64,000 nucleotides of DNA. Source: Gemmatimonas sp. Lineage in GTDB: Bacteria; Gemmatimonadota; Gemmatimonadetes; Gemmatimonadales; Gemmatimonadaceae. Below are positions 1-8,714 of the stretch, piece by piece. The DNA lies in the NCBI RefSeq assembly GCF_027531815.1, contig NZ_JAPZSK010000005.1, positions 62,001 through 126,000 on the forward strand, in the 5' to 3' direction. A program made the translations under genes and the position numbers. Every line of letters begins with the position of its first letter. Position 1 is the stretch's first letter. Below the pieces are notes generated by a model. It did not search any database. It saw nothing but the letters and a program-made list of their open reading frames with translations, and was not told the origin of the DNA.

Positions 1-1
1 C

Positions 2-790
2 ACCGAGGAGGTGTGGTACACCTCGGTCGACGGCTACAAGATCCAGGGGTGGATCGTGAAGCCTGCCGACTTCGATCCGAAGAAGAAGTACCCGCTCATG
101 CTCGAGATTCATGGCGGCCCGCACAGCATGTACAACGTGGGCTTCAGCTTCGCGCGCCAGGATCACGCGGCCAACGGATATCTCATCCTGTACACCAATC
201 CGCGCGGCAGCACCGGCTACGGCAGCGCCTTCGGCAACGCCATCAAGAACGCGTATCCCGGCAAGGACTACAACGATCTCATGGCCGGCGTGGATACGGT
301 CATCAACCGCGGCTACGTGGACAGCAACCGCCTGTACGTCTTCGGCTGCTCGGGCGGCGGCGTACTCACCAGCTGGATCGTGGGGCACACGAACCGCTTC
401 GCCGCGGCGAGCGCCAACTGCCCGGTCACGAACTGGCTGAGCTTCGTCGGCACCACCGACGGCTCCAGCTGGTACTACAACTTCGCCAAGTATCCGTGGG
501 ATGACCCGAGCGAGCACCTCAAGCGCTCGCCGCTCATGTACGTGGGCAACGTGAAGACACCCACGATGCTCATGACGGGGGTGAACGACCTGCGCACCCC
601 CATGGGACAGACCGAGGAATACTACGAGGCGCTCAAGATCCGCAAAGTGCCCACCGCGATGATCCGCTTCAACAATGAATGGCACGGCACGAGCTCGACC
701 CCGTCCAACTTCCTGCGCACGCAGCTCTATCTGCGCAGCTGGTTCGAGAAGTACACCCAGCCGCCGGCGGCGAAGGTCACGCAGGAGTGA
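2..790 (+). CDS. S9-family (prolyl oligopeptidase-like) serine peptidase, C-terminal part
   Basis: These are the last 262 residues of a protein that begins before the window; the frame is already open at base 2. It is the alpha/beta-hydrolase catalytic domain of an S9 peptidase, a family that cleaves short peptides, usually in the periplasm in this kind of bacterium. Visible landmarks are HGGPH (oxyanion region), the NPRGSTGYG strand, the nucleophile elbow GCSGGG, an acid in VNDLRTP and a histidine in NEWHGTSS near the C-terminus, in the correct order. Cys precedes the catalytic Ser where Trp, His or Tyr is more usual. The N-terminal beta-propeller that such enzymes normally carry would lie outside the window. 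The next gene starts 26 bases downstream on the same strand. Confidence 0.9.
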   Translation, partial: TEEVWYTSVDGYKIQGWIVKPADFDPKKKYPLMLEIHGGPHSMYNVGFSFARQDHAANGYLILYTNPRGSTGYGSAFGNAIKNAYPGKDYNDLMAGVDTVINRGYVDSNRLYVFGCSGGGVLTSWIVGHTNRFAAASANCPVTNWLSFVGTTDGSSWYYNFAKYPWDDPSEHLKRSPLMYVGNVKTPTMLMTGVNDLRTPMGQTEEYYEALKIRKVPTAMIRFNNEWHGTSSTPSNFLRTQLYLRSWFEKYTQPPAAKVTQE

Positions 791-816
791 CGTCGTGGTG
801 AACAGCAGGAGCCGGG

Positions 817-1656
817 GTGAGTGATCTGCTTTTCCGGGGGCGCGGCGCCGATGTTGGCGTGCGCGCCCCCGCGTGGCGAGTCCGACTTGCGGGGGCGCTG
901 CTGGGGCTGTTCCTCATGGAGCTGCTCTGGTCGCTCGGGGTGCTGTCGCTGCTGGGCGTGGGTGGTCTCACGACCCGCGCCGTGTTCCTGCTTGGCGGGG
1001 CATTGCTTGCCACCTCGGCCTGGGGGGCGTGGCTCTGGACGGCCACGGTGGGCGTGGTGCTGGTGCATGGCGTCGTGGCGTACACCCCGCTGGCGAGCAC
1101 CCTTTTTCAGCAGTTCGTGCGGCGTGACACACCGCTGGCCGGCGCCCCGCCCGATGCCGTGGTCGTCTTCTCCGGCACCGTGACGCCGGAAGGGCGCGTC
1201 ATGGGGCAGGCCCTGGAGCGGCTGCTGTCCGGCGTGAGCGAGGCCAAACGCCGCGCCATTCCCACCCTCGCGCTCTCCGTGGTGGGCAACGAGCGCGACG
1301 CCAGCATTCCCAATTCGGAGCGCGACCAGCGGGAGCTGGTGGGCGCCTTTGCCCCGGAGCTGCAGCTAAAGTTCGTGTACAACGTGCAGAGCTCGCGCGA
1401 CGAGGCACTGGCCTTCACGGCATTGGCGCGCACGCATCGCTGGCGTCGCGTGGTCGCCGTCACGTCGGCCTCGCACACCCGCCGCGCCTGTGCCGCCCTC
1501 GAGCATGAGGGGATGGCCGTGGAGTGCCTGCCGGCCGTTTCCCGCAGCTATGCTCCCTCGCGGCTGGAGAGCGCCAGCGACCGCCGCGCCGCCTTCCGCG
1601 AGGTCCTCCATGAAACGGCGGCCTCCCTGCTCTACCGCGCGCGGGGTTGGATGTAG
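817..1656 (+). CDS. DUF218 (YdcF/ElyC/SanA-type) membrane protein
   Basis: The protein has 279 residues. Residues about 20-110 contain three or four hydrophobic segments, then a soluble DUF218 domain begins at PPDAVVVFSGTVTPEGRVMG. The family (YdcF, SanA, ElyC) acts at the cell envelope, in some species in lipid-carrier or peptidoglycan homeostasis; the chemistry is poorly known. The conserved acidic stretch SERDQRELV and the VTSASHTRRA motif fit the family. I chose the GTG start because an AGGAG ribosome site sits six bases before it (806-810). The paired upstream peptidase gene may be cotranscribed. Confidence 0.8.
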   Translation: MSDLLFRGRGADVGVRAPAWRVRLAGALLGLFLMELLWSLGVLSLLGVGGLTTRAVFLLGGALLATSAWGAWLWTATVGVVLVHGVVAYTPLASTLFQQFVRRDTPLAGAPPDAVVVFSGTVTPEGRVMGQALERLLSGVSEAKRRAIPTLALSVVGNERDASIPNSERDQRELVGAFAPELQLKFVYNVQSSRDEALAFTALARTHRWRRVVAVTSASHTRRACAALEHEGMAVECLPAVSRSYAPSRLESASDRRAAFREVLHETAASLLYRARGWM

Positions 1657-1802
1657 CCTTGGCGTGTCAGCGCCGGCCCGGCTCATGAGAGGTGATTCAC
1701 CTCACAGGCCGAGGCGCGTTTTGTGACAGAAGGCACTTTCAGGTGGGAGCCGCGCCCGGTACGTTCTTCCGAACAACGGCTTTACTCTCCAACCCGTCAA
1801 TC

Positions 1803-2753
1803 ATGCACCGCTTCCGTCTTCGCCAGCGCGCCTCCGCCGCTGCGGTGTTTCTCTCCGCGCTGATCCTCGGCGCCTGCGCCGACACCGCGTCCCGTGCGCG
1901 CGCCGACTCCCTGGCCGCCGAGCTGGCGTCAGCTGCCGCGGAGCGTGACTCCCTGCAGGGGCTCGTGGCCGGCTCCGTGGCCGAAAAGGACCGGGCGCTC
2001 GCACAGGTGGTCGAAGCGTCCAAGTTCGCCGACCAGGTGGACGCCGAGCTGCGCCTCGTGCGCGGCATCAGCTCCAAGGTGGGGGTCACCACCAGCGACG
2101 AATCGGGGAAGACCGAGGCGGTCGCCGCCCAGAAGGACATCCTCGATCGTCTCACGCAGATGCGCCAGCGGCTGAATGCCCGCCAGGCCCAGGTGCGGGC
2201 GCTCCTCGACACGCTGCGCACCATGCGTGCCGACTCGACCGCCGCCGCCACGCTGCTGGCCGATCTCAACGCGCGCCTCGAGCAGCGCGACAAGGAGATC
2301 GGGGTGTTTCAGGAGGAAATCCGGTCGCTGCGCACCGCCAATGAACAGCTGACCGTCGAAAAGGCCGTACTCACGGACACCGTCAAGGCGATGGACGTGC
2401 GGGAGAACCGTGTGTTCTACGTCGTGGGCACACGCCGCCAGCTGCTCGCCGACGGCGTGGTGACCGAAGAGGGTGGCTCGCGCGGACTGCTCATCGTCAA
2501 GCTTGGGAAGACGCTGGTGCCGGCCCGCTCCCTCAACGAAGCGCGGTTTACTCGCGCCGATCGCCGTGAGGTGCTCACCATTCCACTGCCGCGCAACGAC
2601 CGCCCCTATCGCATCGTGTCCCGCCATGACGCCGGACTCATTGAAGCGGCAAAGAAGGAGAAGGACGGTTCGTTCCGCGGGGAGAACATCCGCATCACCG
2701 ATCCGGCCAAGTTCTGGGGCGCCTCGCGTTACCTCATCATTACCGAGAAGTAA
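1803..2753 (+). CDS. Coiled-coil outer-envelope lipoprotein, function unknown
   Basis: The protein has 316 residues. The ATG at 1803 is chosen because it opens a lipoprotein signal peptide: basic n-region, hydrophobic core, lipobox LGAC with the modified Cys near residue 24. An in-frame extension upstream reads as non-signal sequence. Residues about 30-210 are Ala/Arg/Glu/Asp-rich heptad-like sequence predicted to form long coiled coils (repeated ADSLAAELA- and RQRLNARQ-type segments). The last 100 residues (after ENRVFYVVGTRRQLLADG) look like a small beta-rich domain. I recognise no named family. A role as an envelope tether is only a guess. Confidence 0.8.
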   Translation: MHRFRLRQRASAAAVFLSALILGACADTASRARADSLAAELASAAAERDSLQGLVAGSVAEKDRALAQVVEASKFADQVDAELRLVRGISSKVGVTTSDESGKTEAVAAQKDILDRLTQMRQRLNARQAQVRALLDTLRTMRADSTAAATLLADLNARLEQRDKEIGVFQEEIRSLRTANEQLTVEKAVLTDTVKAMDVRENRVFYVVGTRRQLLADGVVTEEGGSRGLLIVKLGKTLVPARSLNEARFTRADRREVLTIPLPRNDRPYRIVSRHDAGLIEAAKKEKDGSFRGENIRITDPAKFWGASRYLIITEK

Positions 2754-2826
2754 GCTCAAGGTGGGGCCGCGCCTTGGGCACGGCCTGTCGGTGACAAGAG
2801 AGGGAGCAGGGAGCAGGGGGCGAGGT

Positions 2827-2860
2827 GGAAGGGGGGACTCCTTCGGCTTCGCCCCCTTCC
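2827..2860. terminator. Bidirectional hairpin terminator between convergent genes
   Basis: A GGAAGGGGG / CCCCCTTCC stem (2827-2836 with 2852-2860) closes a 15-base loop between two convergent genes that stop at 2753 and 2887. There is no clear T-tract. Just upstream (2800-2822) is the purine-rich word GGGAGCAGGGGGC, which recurs near 15170 and 15440. Confidence 0.6.
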
Positions 2861-2886
2861 GCATGCCCCCGTGCCCTTCCCCCTCA

Positions 2887-4524
2887 TCACCTTCCGCCGG
2901 CCCCCTGCCGTGAAAACCGTCTACCCACCAGCAGCAACACGGCACTGACCGCGGTCCAGTACGCTCCGCGCTGGAGGAGCGGGGCCCACGCCACCACACC
3001 ATCGATGAGCAGGGGGGGCGTTTCCGCGAAGCGCACCCACCAGGCGCTCACGCCGTGACGGTCCAGCACTACGGCCACGACCCAGCCGGTGATGAGCAGC
3101 AGGTGCGCCGCCACCTTGTGGTCGAGCAGCAGGTGCACCGCGAGCGACAGCAGCGTGAGCTGCGCAAAGGGGAGCCAGAGCACGAACAGGCTCCAGGCCA
3201 TCCAGTGGGCAAACCACGAGTCACCGTGCGGCGTGGCGGCACCGCCGCGGAATGCCGCCACCAGCAGCGCCGCCACGGCCAGCGGCAGCACGATGCGCCG
3301 CTGCGCCAGCAACAGCCCCTGCACGCGCCCCAGCAGCAGTGCCGTACGCGATACCGGCAGGGCGGCCACCACCTCGTGCACGCCCACATCGCGATCGCGC
3401 CACACGAGTTCGCCGGCATACACGGTGGCCAGCAGGATGAGAAAGAGGCGTGCGTGCTCGCTCACCAGAAGTAGCACGGCCACGAAGGGCGGTTCGCCCG
3501 CGGTGCTCGTGATGGGCCGCGCCGCCGCGTTGGCCGTGGCGTTGAGTACCGCCAGCACACTGACAATGCGCCAGCCGCCGTCGTGCACCATCCACGAGGC
3601 CGTGAAGTGGCGCAGCGAGGCGAGGGCCGACGTGGCACGTGAGAGGGCGCGTGTGGCATGGGCATCGCGCGTTGTCGACTCCGCACGTACCGGTTCGGTG
3701 AACGCCAGCGCGGCGTGGCGCCGCAGCACCAGCAGCAGCAGCGCCAGCGAGAGGGCGCTCCACAGCAGGCGGTTGGCAGCGATCACGCCGCTCCACGGCA
3801 CCACGTCCGCCGTGCGCGCCGCGTCGCTCCAACCGCGTGTGGCCACCAGCACCGGTGCATTGCCAAAGGGGTCCAGCAGTGCGCCCACCGTGGCGACCGC
3901 CGGCTGCGCCGCCAGCGCCAGCGCCAGTTGCCAGAGCCCCACCAGCGCCAGTGCCGCCGCCAGCACCCCCAGCACGCGCCGCGTAACCAGCGCGGCACTC
4001 GCCAGCAGGGTGGTGACCGTGAGCATGGTGGGGAGCGTGATGAGCAGATAGGCACGCGCGCTCCCCTGCACCGCGGCCCCCACGGCGCCGCCGGCGAACA
4101 GGGTTCCCACCACCACCCCCAGCGGCATGGCGGCATAGACCGCCAGCATCACCACCAGCGCCGCTGCCAGCCGTGCCAGAAACCAGGTGCGCGCATCGAG
4201 ACCGCTCGTGGCCACGAGCGCCCGCGTGCGCTGCGCTTCGTCGCGCAGCATGGCGGTGGTGGCAATCATGGTGGTGATCACCTGGCCGAACGCGGTGAGA
4301 CCACCAAATGCGAGCAGCAGCGCCCAGGGGGCGGTGCGCGGAACGGCGCCGCGGTTGCCAACCAGCTCCACGGCGCTGGACGACGCATACCCCAGCGCGA
4401 GCAGAAAAAAGACGAGCGCGTAGAGCGTGGTGAGCGGCTCGCGCTGCTGCGCCTGCACCTCGAACGAGAGTACGGCGCGAAAGTGCGCCCATCGCCGCAG
4501 CCCCCACGTACGGGTGCGCTTCAT
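2887..4524 (-). CDS. ABC-2-type transporter permease-like integral membrane protein
   Basis: The protein has 545 residues and about 10-12 hydrophobic segments, with an Arg-rich cytoplasmic start and the EVQAQQREPLTTLYAL segment that often begins ABC-2-type permeases. A second copy of the pattern (VWRDRDVGVHEVVAALPVSR followed by transmembrane helices) sits in the C-terminal half, so it resembles two fused ABC-2 halves. Start: the ATG at 4524 precedes a basic MKRTRTW n-region; an in-frame extension upstream overlaps the neighbouring gene. It lies 10 bases after the DUF983 gene and is probably in the same operon. No ATP-binding subunit is present nearby, so its energy source and substrate are unknown. 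Confidence 0.7.
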   Translation of the reverse strand: MKRTRTWGLRRWAHFRAVLSFEVQAQQREPLTTLYALVFFLLALGYASSSAVELVGNRGAVPRTAPWALLLAFGGLTAFGQVITTMIATTAMLRDEAQRTRALVATSGLDARTWFLARLAAALVVMLAVYAAMPLGVVVGTLFAGGAVGAAVQGSARAYLLITLPTMLTVTTLLASAALVTRRVLGVLAAALALVGLWQLALALAAQPAVATVGALLDPFGNAPVLVATRGWSDAARTADVVPWSGVIAANRLLWSALSLALLLLVLRRHAALAFTEPVRAESTTRDAHATRALSRATSALASLRHFTASWMVHDGGWRIVSVLAVLNATANAAARPITSTAGEPPFVAVLLLVSEHARLFLILLATVYAGELVWRDRDVGVHEVVAALPVSRTALLLGRVQGLLLAQRRIVLPLAVAALLVAAFRGGAATPHGDSWFAHWMAWSLFVLWLPFAQLTLLSLAVHLLLDHKVAAHLLLITGWVVAVVLDRHGVSAWWVRFAETPPLLIDGVVAWAPLLQRGAYWTAVSAVLLLVGRRFSRQGAGGR

Positions 4525-4534
4525 GGGCGCCGCC

Positions 4535-4987
4535 TCAGAGATGCGGAAGCTCCCGGTCACCCACGTCGCCACCACGCTGGTGCCACTCGAGCTCCTCACG
4601 CGTGAGCGGACGAATGGCCAGGTCCACCGCCAGCCACGTGGTCTTGGCGAATGGATAACAGAGCAGGCACCCCGCCAGCATGAGGGCGCCGGTTACGTAC
4701 GTGAGCAGATCCCAGGGGGGATCGGGCCACGTGAACGCCACGAAGGCGCACACACACACGAAAAGAATGAGTTCGACCGCGATGAGGTTGAACAGGTAGG
4801 CGCCAACGAAGTAGTCGGCTTCTCCGCGCTCCATGCGCAACCCGCAACCGGGGCAGTTGGTCTTGAGCTGAAAGAAGGAGGCGAAGATGCGACCACCACC
4901 GCAGTGCGGGCAACGCAGCCGCAGCGCCCGTGTCATGAGCTGCATGACCGAGGCGCGCGGCAGGTCGAGCGCCAGCGTGGCTGTCAT
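4535..4987 (-). CDS. DUF983 zinc-ribbon membrane protein
   Basis: The protein has 150 residues. The N-terminal half carries a four-cysteine zinc ribbon (CPHCGGG at about residue 26 and CPGCGL near residue 45), followed by two transmembrane helices (LFNLIAVELILFVCVC and LLTYVTGALMLAGCLLC). This order is diagnostic of DUF983, an uncharacterised family common in aerobic bacteria. Its start codon overlaps the stop of the upstream hydrolase by four bases, so the two are translationally coupled. The permease follows 10 bases later. Confidence 0.85.
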   Translation of the reverse strand: MTATLALDLPRASVMQLMTRALRLRCPHCGGGRIFASFFQLKTNCPGCGLRMERGEADYFVGAYLFNLIAVELILFVCVCAFVAFTWPDPPWDLLTYVTGALMLAGCLLCYPFAKTTWLAVDLAIRPLTREELEWHQRGGDVGDRELPHL

Positions 4988-6117
4988 CGCGGCGGCAGCG
5001 TAGCGAGAAACTCGCGCAAGTACGCCCCCCAGACGCGCGGGAGCGAATGCGTGCCATGGCCGCGCGTCTCCGGCCCTATGGGCAGCATGATGTAGCGGGT
5101 CTTCGGCATGCGCGCCGCCAGCGCCTCGGCGAGCCCCAGCTCGGGGGGATTCACCTGATCATCGGCGGAGTTGATGAAGAGCGCCGGCGCGCTGATGCGG
5201 GCCAGATGCGGCGACGGGTCGTAGTCGCGCGAGGCATCGAACTGGTACAGGAAATCGTTGGCGTCGGTGCTGCGCATGCGGGCGTCGAGGTAGGCGCGAA
5301 TGACCGAATCGGCGCGGTCGCGCGTGGGCGCCTGCGCCTGCTGCACGAGCGGCGCACTCGACATGATGTACAGCATCATCTGCGCCGCCCGCAGTCCCGG
5401 CGGCTGGCTGGTGTAGTTGCCGCCGTTCCAGGCCGGATCGGCGCGAATCGCGTCCATGGCCATCGTGCGGATCATGCGGTTGCGGCCGGCAATCTGCGTG
5501 GGCACGCAGGCAAACGGCGCCAGCCCGTCCATGAAGGTGGGATAGCTGTACCCCCACATCCACCCGTGCATGCACCCCATGGACGTGCCCATGATGAGGC
5601 GCAGGTGGTTCACCCCCAGATGTTCGGTGACCAGCTTGTGCTGCGCCGCCACCATGTCGGCGTAGCCGTACCGGGGGAACGCCGCCTTAAGCCCGCTGCT
5701 GGGCTTGCTTGACCCGCCGTGACCAATGCCGTCGGGGAGAATGATGTAGTAGCGGCTGCTGTCGAGCAGCTGCCCGGGCCCGAACAGCTCTCCCGCGTAG
5801 CTGGCAGAAAGGAAGCCGCGCCCGCTGCCACCGGTGCCGTGCAGAATGAGCACGGCGTTGCGCACCACCCCGCCGCCGTCGCGTTGCGGACGTCCCAGGG
5901 TCGTGTAATGCAGCGTGAGTTCGGGGAGGGTGTCCCCCGTCTGAAACACGAAGTTCCGCACCTTGTAGTCCCCCTGGGTGCCAGCCTGGGACCAGACGGA
6001 GGCCGGCTGCGCACCAAGCGGCCGCGCAGCGAGGGAGGCGGAAACGGCGAGCGCGGAAACGGCGAGCGCCGTGAGGACGAGCTCGCGCCGCGAAATCGGG
6101 GATTGGGTGCGTGGCAT
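4984..6117 (-). CDS. Exported alpha/beta-hydrolase of the MetX (homoserine acetyltransferase-like) family
   Basis: The protein has 377 residues. The N-terminus has a twin-arginine-like SRRELVL motif and a long hydrophobic stretch ending in GAQ, so it is probably exported folded by Tat. The fold matches MetX-like hydrolases: HGTGGSGRGF (oxyanion), nucleophile elbow GTSMGCMHGW, acid in NSADDQVNPPE and His in RGHGTHSLP. True homoserine acetyltransferases are cytoplasmic, so an exported copy more likely acts as an esterase or acyl-hydrolase. It is first gene of a three-gene minus-strand unit with DUF983 and the permease, and is divergent from the kinase gene. Confidence 0.8.
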   Translation of the reverse strand: MPRTQSPISRRELVLTALAVSALAVSASLAARPLGAQPASVWSQAGTQGDYKVRNFVFQTGDTLPELTLHYTTLGRPQRDGGGVVRNAVLILHGTGGSGRGFLSASYAGELFGPGQLLDSSRYYIILPDGIGHGGSSKPSSGLKAAFPRYGYADMVAAQHKLVTEHLGVNHLRLIMGTSMGCMHGWMWGYSYPTFMDGLAPFACVPTQIAGRNRMIRTMAMDAIRADPAWNGGNYTSQPPGLRAAQMMLYIMSSAPLVQQAQAPTRDRADSVIRAYLDARMRSTDANDFLYQFDASRDYDPSPHLARISAPALFINSADDQVNPPELGLAEALAARMPKTRYIMLPIGPETRGHGTHSLPRVWGAYLREFLATLPPR

Positions 6118-6243
6118 AATCCGGAAGATACCGAAACGCGCGGGCGTTGCAGTACCAACGCGCTACCCCGGATACAGATTGTAACGGTGGCGCAATGTCT
6201 GCGGTGCTTGCCTTCCGGTCCCTCCTCTGTAGCTTCGCTCGCT

Positions 6244-7737
6244 GTGAGTGCCACCAAGGTCTGCCCCCAGTGCGGGGCCGAATACGACGAGACCATCGGG
6301 GTCTGTTCGCTCGATGGTACCCCGCTGGTCCCGCAATCCGAAGCCAGCCTCATCGGCAAGATGGTGGGCGGCCGGTACCGCATCATCCAGCAGCTGGGTG
6401 AGGGCGGTATGGGACAGGTGTACCTGGCCGAGCATGTACGCATGAAGCGCAAGAGCGCCATCAAGATCATGCGACCGGCGCTGGTGCACGAACCGGAGTC
6501 GCTGCAGCGCTTTACGCGCGAAGCCGAGAATGCCTCGAAGATTTCGCACCCCAACGTCGCGAGCATCTTCGATTTCGGGGAAACCGACGAGGGGCTGGTG
6601 TACCTCGCCATGGAGTACATCGATGGGGAGGCGCTCTCGGCGCTGCTCAAGCGCGAGATCGCCATGCACCCCGTGGTGGGGGCCGACATCGTGGCGCAAG
6701 CCGCCGACGCGCTGCACGCCGCGCACGAGCTGGGGATCCTGCACCGCGACATCAAGCCCGACAACATCATGATCTCCAAGCGCCCCGACGGCACGTTCGT
6801 CGTGAAGCTGGTGGATTTCGGGATTGCGCGCACGATGGAGCGCGGCACGCAGCAGGTCACGCGTACGGGCTTCGCCGTGGGGACCCCCGAGTACATGTCG
6901 CCGGAGCAGCTGTCGGGCGATGTGCTGGACTCGCGCTCCGACCAGTACTCGCTGGCGCTGGTGGCGTTCATTGCGCTTACGGGGCACGAAGCGTTCGCCA
7001 ACGCCTCGTCGAAGGAGTCGCTCATTGCCCGGCTCACGAGCCGGCCGCGCCGCCTCGATGAGGTGCGTGACGATCTCGACTGGCCGAACAGCATTCAGGC
7101 GGTGTTCGATCAGGCACTGGCTCCGGACCCCAGTGACCGCTATCCCTCGGTGGCGGAGTTCGGGGTGGCGCTGGCGAACGCCGTGGAGGAGATGACGCCC
7201 ACGCAGACGGCCGAGATGTACCGGCATGCGCTGGGACAGCGCATGCTGAACGTGGCGTCGCGCACGCCGGCGGAGAACTCCGGTCTGCGCACACCGGCCA
7301 AGGCGGTCTCCACGCAGAAGACCAAGGCCCAGAAGGCGGAGGCCAAGCGCCGCAAGGATCCGGTGGCCGTGCGGCGCCGGCAGTCGATCTTTCCGTATCT
7401 CGTCATGGCGGGAGTGCTCGTCTACGGCGTGTGGTTCTACGGGTCGCAGCAGCCGTCGGGGCTGGCGCGTGAATTGGCCGACCAGATTGGGGCCATGGCC
7501 ACCTCCGCCAGGGCAATCGCCGGAAACGTCACCGGCGGCAAGGCCGACAGTGCCGCGGCGGCAACGACGGCACCCGCGGCGTCCGCACCGCGGCGTCCGA
7601 AGAAGAAGGCTGCCGCCGACAGCACCACAGGCGCCGCCCCCGCCGCCGATTCAGAGGCGGCTCCGCGCGCGGACACGGCGGCGCCGGCGGTGGTGGCACC
7701 GGACACGACGGGGCAGGTGCGGCCTGAAGGCCGCTGA
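6244..7737 (+). CDS. Membrane-anchored PknB-type Ser/Thr protein kinase with N-terminal zinc ribbon
   Basis: The protein has 497 residues. Residues 7-30 form a zinc ribbon (CPQCGAEYDETIGVCSLDGT). The kinase domain (about 43-310) shows the glycine loop LGEGGMGQVY, the VAIK-equivalent lysine (SAIKIM), HRDIKPDN catalytic loop, DFG and GTPEYMSPEQ, so it should be active. A Lys/Arg-rich linker leads to one transmembrane helix at about 382-400, then an Ala/Pro-rich extracytoplasmic tail without PASTA repeats. The GTG at 6244 is chosen because the zinc ribbon begins immediately after it; in-frame sequence upstream is not protein-like. Its substrates are unknown. Confidence 0.88.
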   Translation: MSATKVCPQCGAEYDETIGVCSLDGTPLVPQSEASLIGKMVGGRYRIIQQLGEGGMGQVYLAEHVRMKRKSAIKIMRPALVHEPESLQRFTREAENASKISHPNVASIFDFGETDEGLVYLAMEYIDGEALSALLKREIAMHPVVGADIVAQAADALHAAHELGILHRDIKPDNIMISKRPDGTFVVKLVDFGIARTMERGTQQVTRTGFAVGTPEYMSPEQLSGDVLDSRSDQYSLALVAFIALTGHEAFANASSKESLIARLTSRPRRLDEVRDDLDWPNSIQAVFDQALAPDPSDRYPSVAEFGVALANAVEEMTPTQTAEMYRHALGQRMLNVASRTPAENSGLRTPAKAVSTQKTKAQKAEAKRRKDPVAVRRRQSIFPYLVMAGVLVYGVWFYGSQQPSGLARELADQIGAMATSARAIAGNVTGGKADSAAAATTAPAASAPRRPKKKAAADSTTGAAPAADSEAAPRADTAAPAVVAPDTTGQVRPEGR

Positions 7738-7748
7738 CGGCGTAATGC

Positions 7749-7804
7749 GTAAAGGGTTGCCGCCCAACCACACCGCGTGGGGCGGTCAGATGGCAACGCT
7801 TTAC
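7749..7804. terminator. Hairpin terminator after the kinase gene
   Basis: The stem pairs GTAAAG-GGTTGCC (from 7749) with GGCAAC-GCTTTAC (to 7804). An inner GCCCAACCAC / GTGGGGC helix completes a cruciform-like hairpin 12 bases after the kinase stop. Confidence 0.6.
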
Positions 7805-7870
7805 TCCTAACGCGGTGCGCGCCACTTGCTACCACGCGTCCAGATCGTTCCAGTTGAGCCGCAAGGCCGG

Positions 7871-7932
7871 GGTGCGCGACTGACCGCTGCCCCGTTCAAC
7901 GTTGAGGGTCGTGAGTCGTGACGTCGCGCACC
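7871..7932. repeat. Inverted-repeat element ahead of the DUF1028 gene
   Basis: Perfect 10-base arms GGTGCGCGAC (7871-7880) and GTCGCGCACC (7923-7932) enclose a 42-base loop containing the palindrome CGTTCAACG. It ends 11 bases before the ATG at 7944, so it would fold in the leader RNA. About 40 bases of its left half (from GCGACTGACCGC through CCCCGTTCA to GGGTCGTG) recur at 15271-15311. Confidence 0.65.
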
Positions 7933-7943
7933 AGATTTCGGTT

Positions 7944-8714
7944 ATGCGCCTCTCCATCCTCGCCCTGCTCGCCGGCCTCGCGGTCTCCCCGGCGCTCTCA
8001 GCGCAATCCGCTGACAAGCACTTCTCCACCATGCCCCCGGCCCCTTGGCCGCCGGTGGCCACCTTCTCCATCCTCGGCTACGACCCGACCACGGGCGAAG
8101 TGGGAGGTGCCGTACAGAGCCGCGTCTTCTCGGTGGGCAACGGCGTGCTCTGGGGCGAAGCCGACGTGGGCGTGGTGGCGACGCAGGCCATCGTGGACGT
8201 GAGCTACGGCCCGCAGGCGCTCTCGCTGCTGCGTGGCGGGGCGAAGCCGGCTGACGTGGTGAAGCAGGTGTGGGAGCGTGATCCCGATCCACGCCCGGAG
8301 AACTGGACCAGGCAGGGGCGCCAGTTCGCCGTGATCGACGCGCGCGGCAACGTGGCCGCCTACACCGGCCCCAAGGCCAGCGAATGGGCTGGCGACAAGC
8401 AGGGCGCGTACTGCACGGCGCAGGGGAACATCCTTGCCGGCCCCGATGTGGTGAACGCCATGGTGAAGGCCTTCGAAACCACCGAGGGGCATCTGTCGCT
8501 GCGCCTGCTCGCTGCGCTCGAGGCCGGTCAGGCCGCCGGCGGCGACAAGCGTGGCATGCAGAGCGCCGCCATGCTCATCGTGAAGAAGAATGGCGGCGTG
8601 TGGCTCAACAACGATGTGGTGCTGCGCCTGCAGGTGGACGACAGCGCGGAGCCCATCAAGGAACTGCGGCGTCTGGTGGAGAAGGCCGCGACCATGCGGA
8701 GACCGCGGCGATGA
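7944..8714 (+). CDS. Secreted DUF1028 protein (Ntn-hydrolase-like)
   Basis: The protein has 256 residues. An N-terminal signal peptide ends at LSAQS, which fixes the ATG at 7944. The rest matches DUF1028: ATFSILGYDPTTGEVGGAVQS, VVATQAIVDVSYGPQAL, the QFAVIDARGNVAAYTG strand and YCTAQGNILAGPDVV. The family has an Ntn-hydrolase-like fold; its substrate is unknown but peptide or pigment degradation has been proposed. Its stop overlaps the ATG of the phosphatase gene by four bases, so the two are made together. Confidence 0.85.
   Translation: MRLSILALLAGLAVSPALSAQSADKHFSTMPPAPWPPVATFSILGYDPTTGEVGGAVQSRVFSVGNGVLWGEADVGVVATQAIVDVSYGPQALSLLRGGAKPADVVKQVWERDPDPRPENWTRQGRQFAVIDARGNVAAYTGPKASEWAGDKQGAYCTAQGNILAGPDVVNAMVKAFETTEGHLSLRLLAALEAGQAAGGDKRGMQSAAMLIVKKNGGVWLNNDVVLRLQVDDSAEPIKELRRLVEKAATMRRPRR

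Noticed and set aside
2-790. Using the in-frame GTG at base 11 as a true start
   Set aside because: The frame is open to the window edge and the encoded domain lacks its expected N-terminal half, so the gene is truncated by the window.
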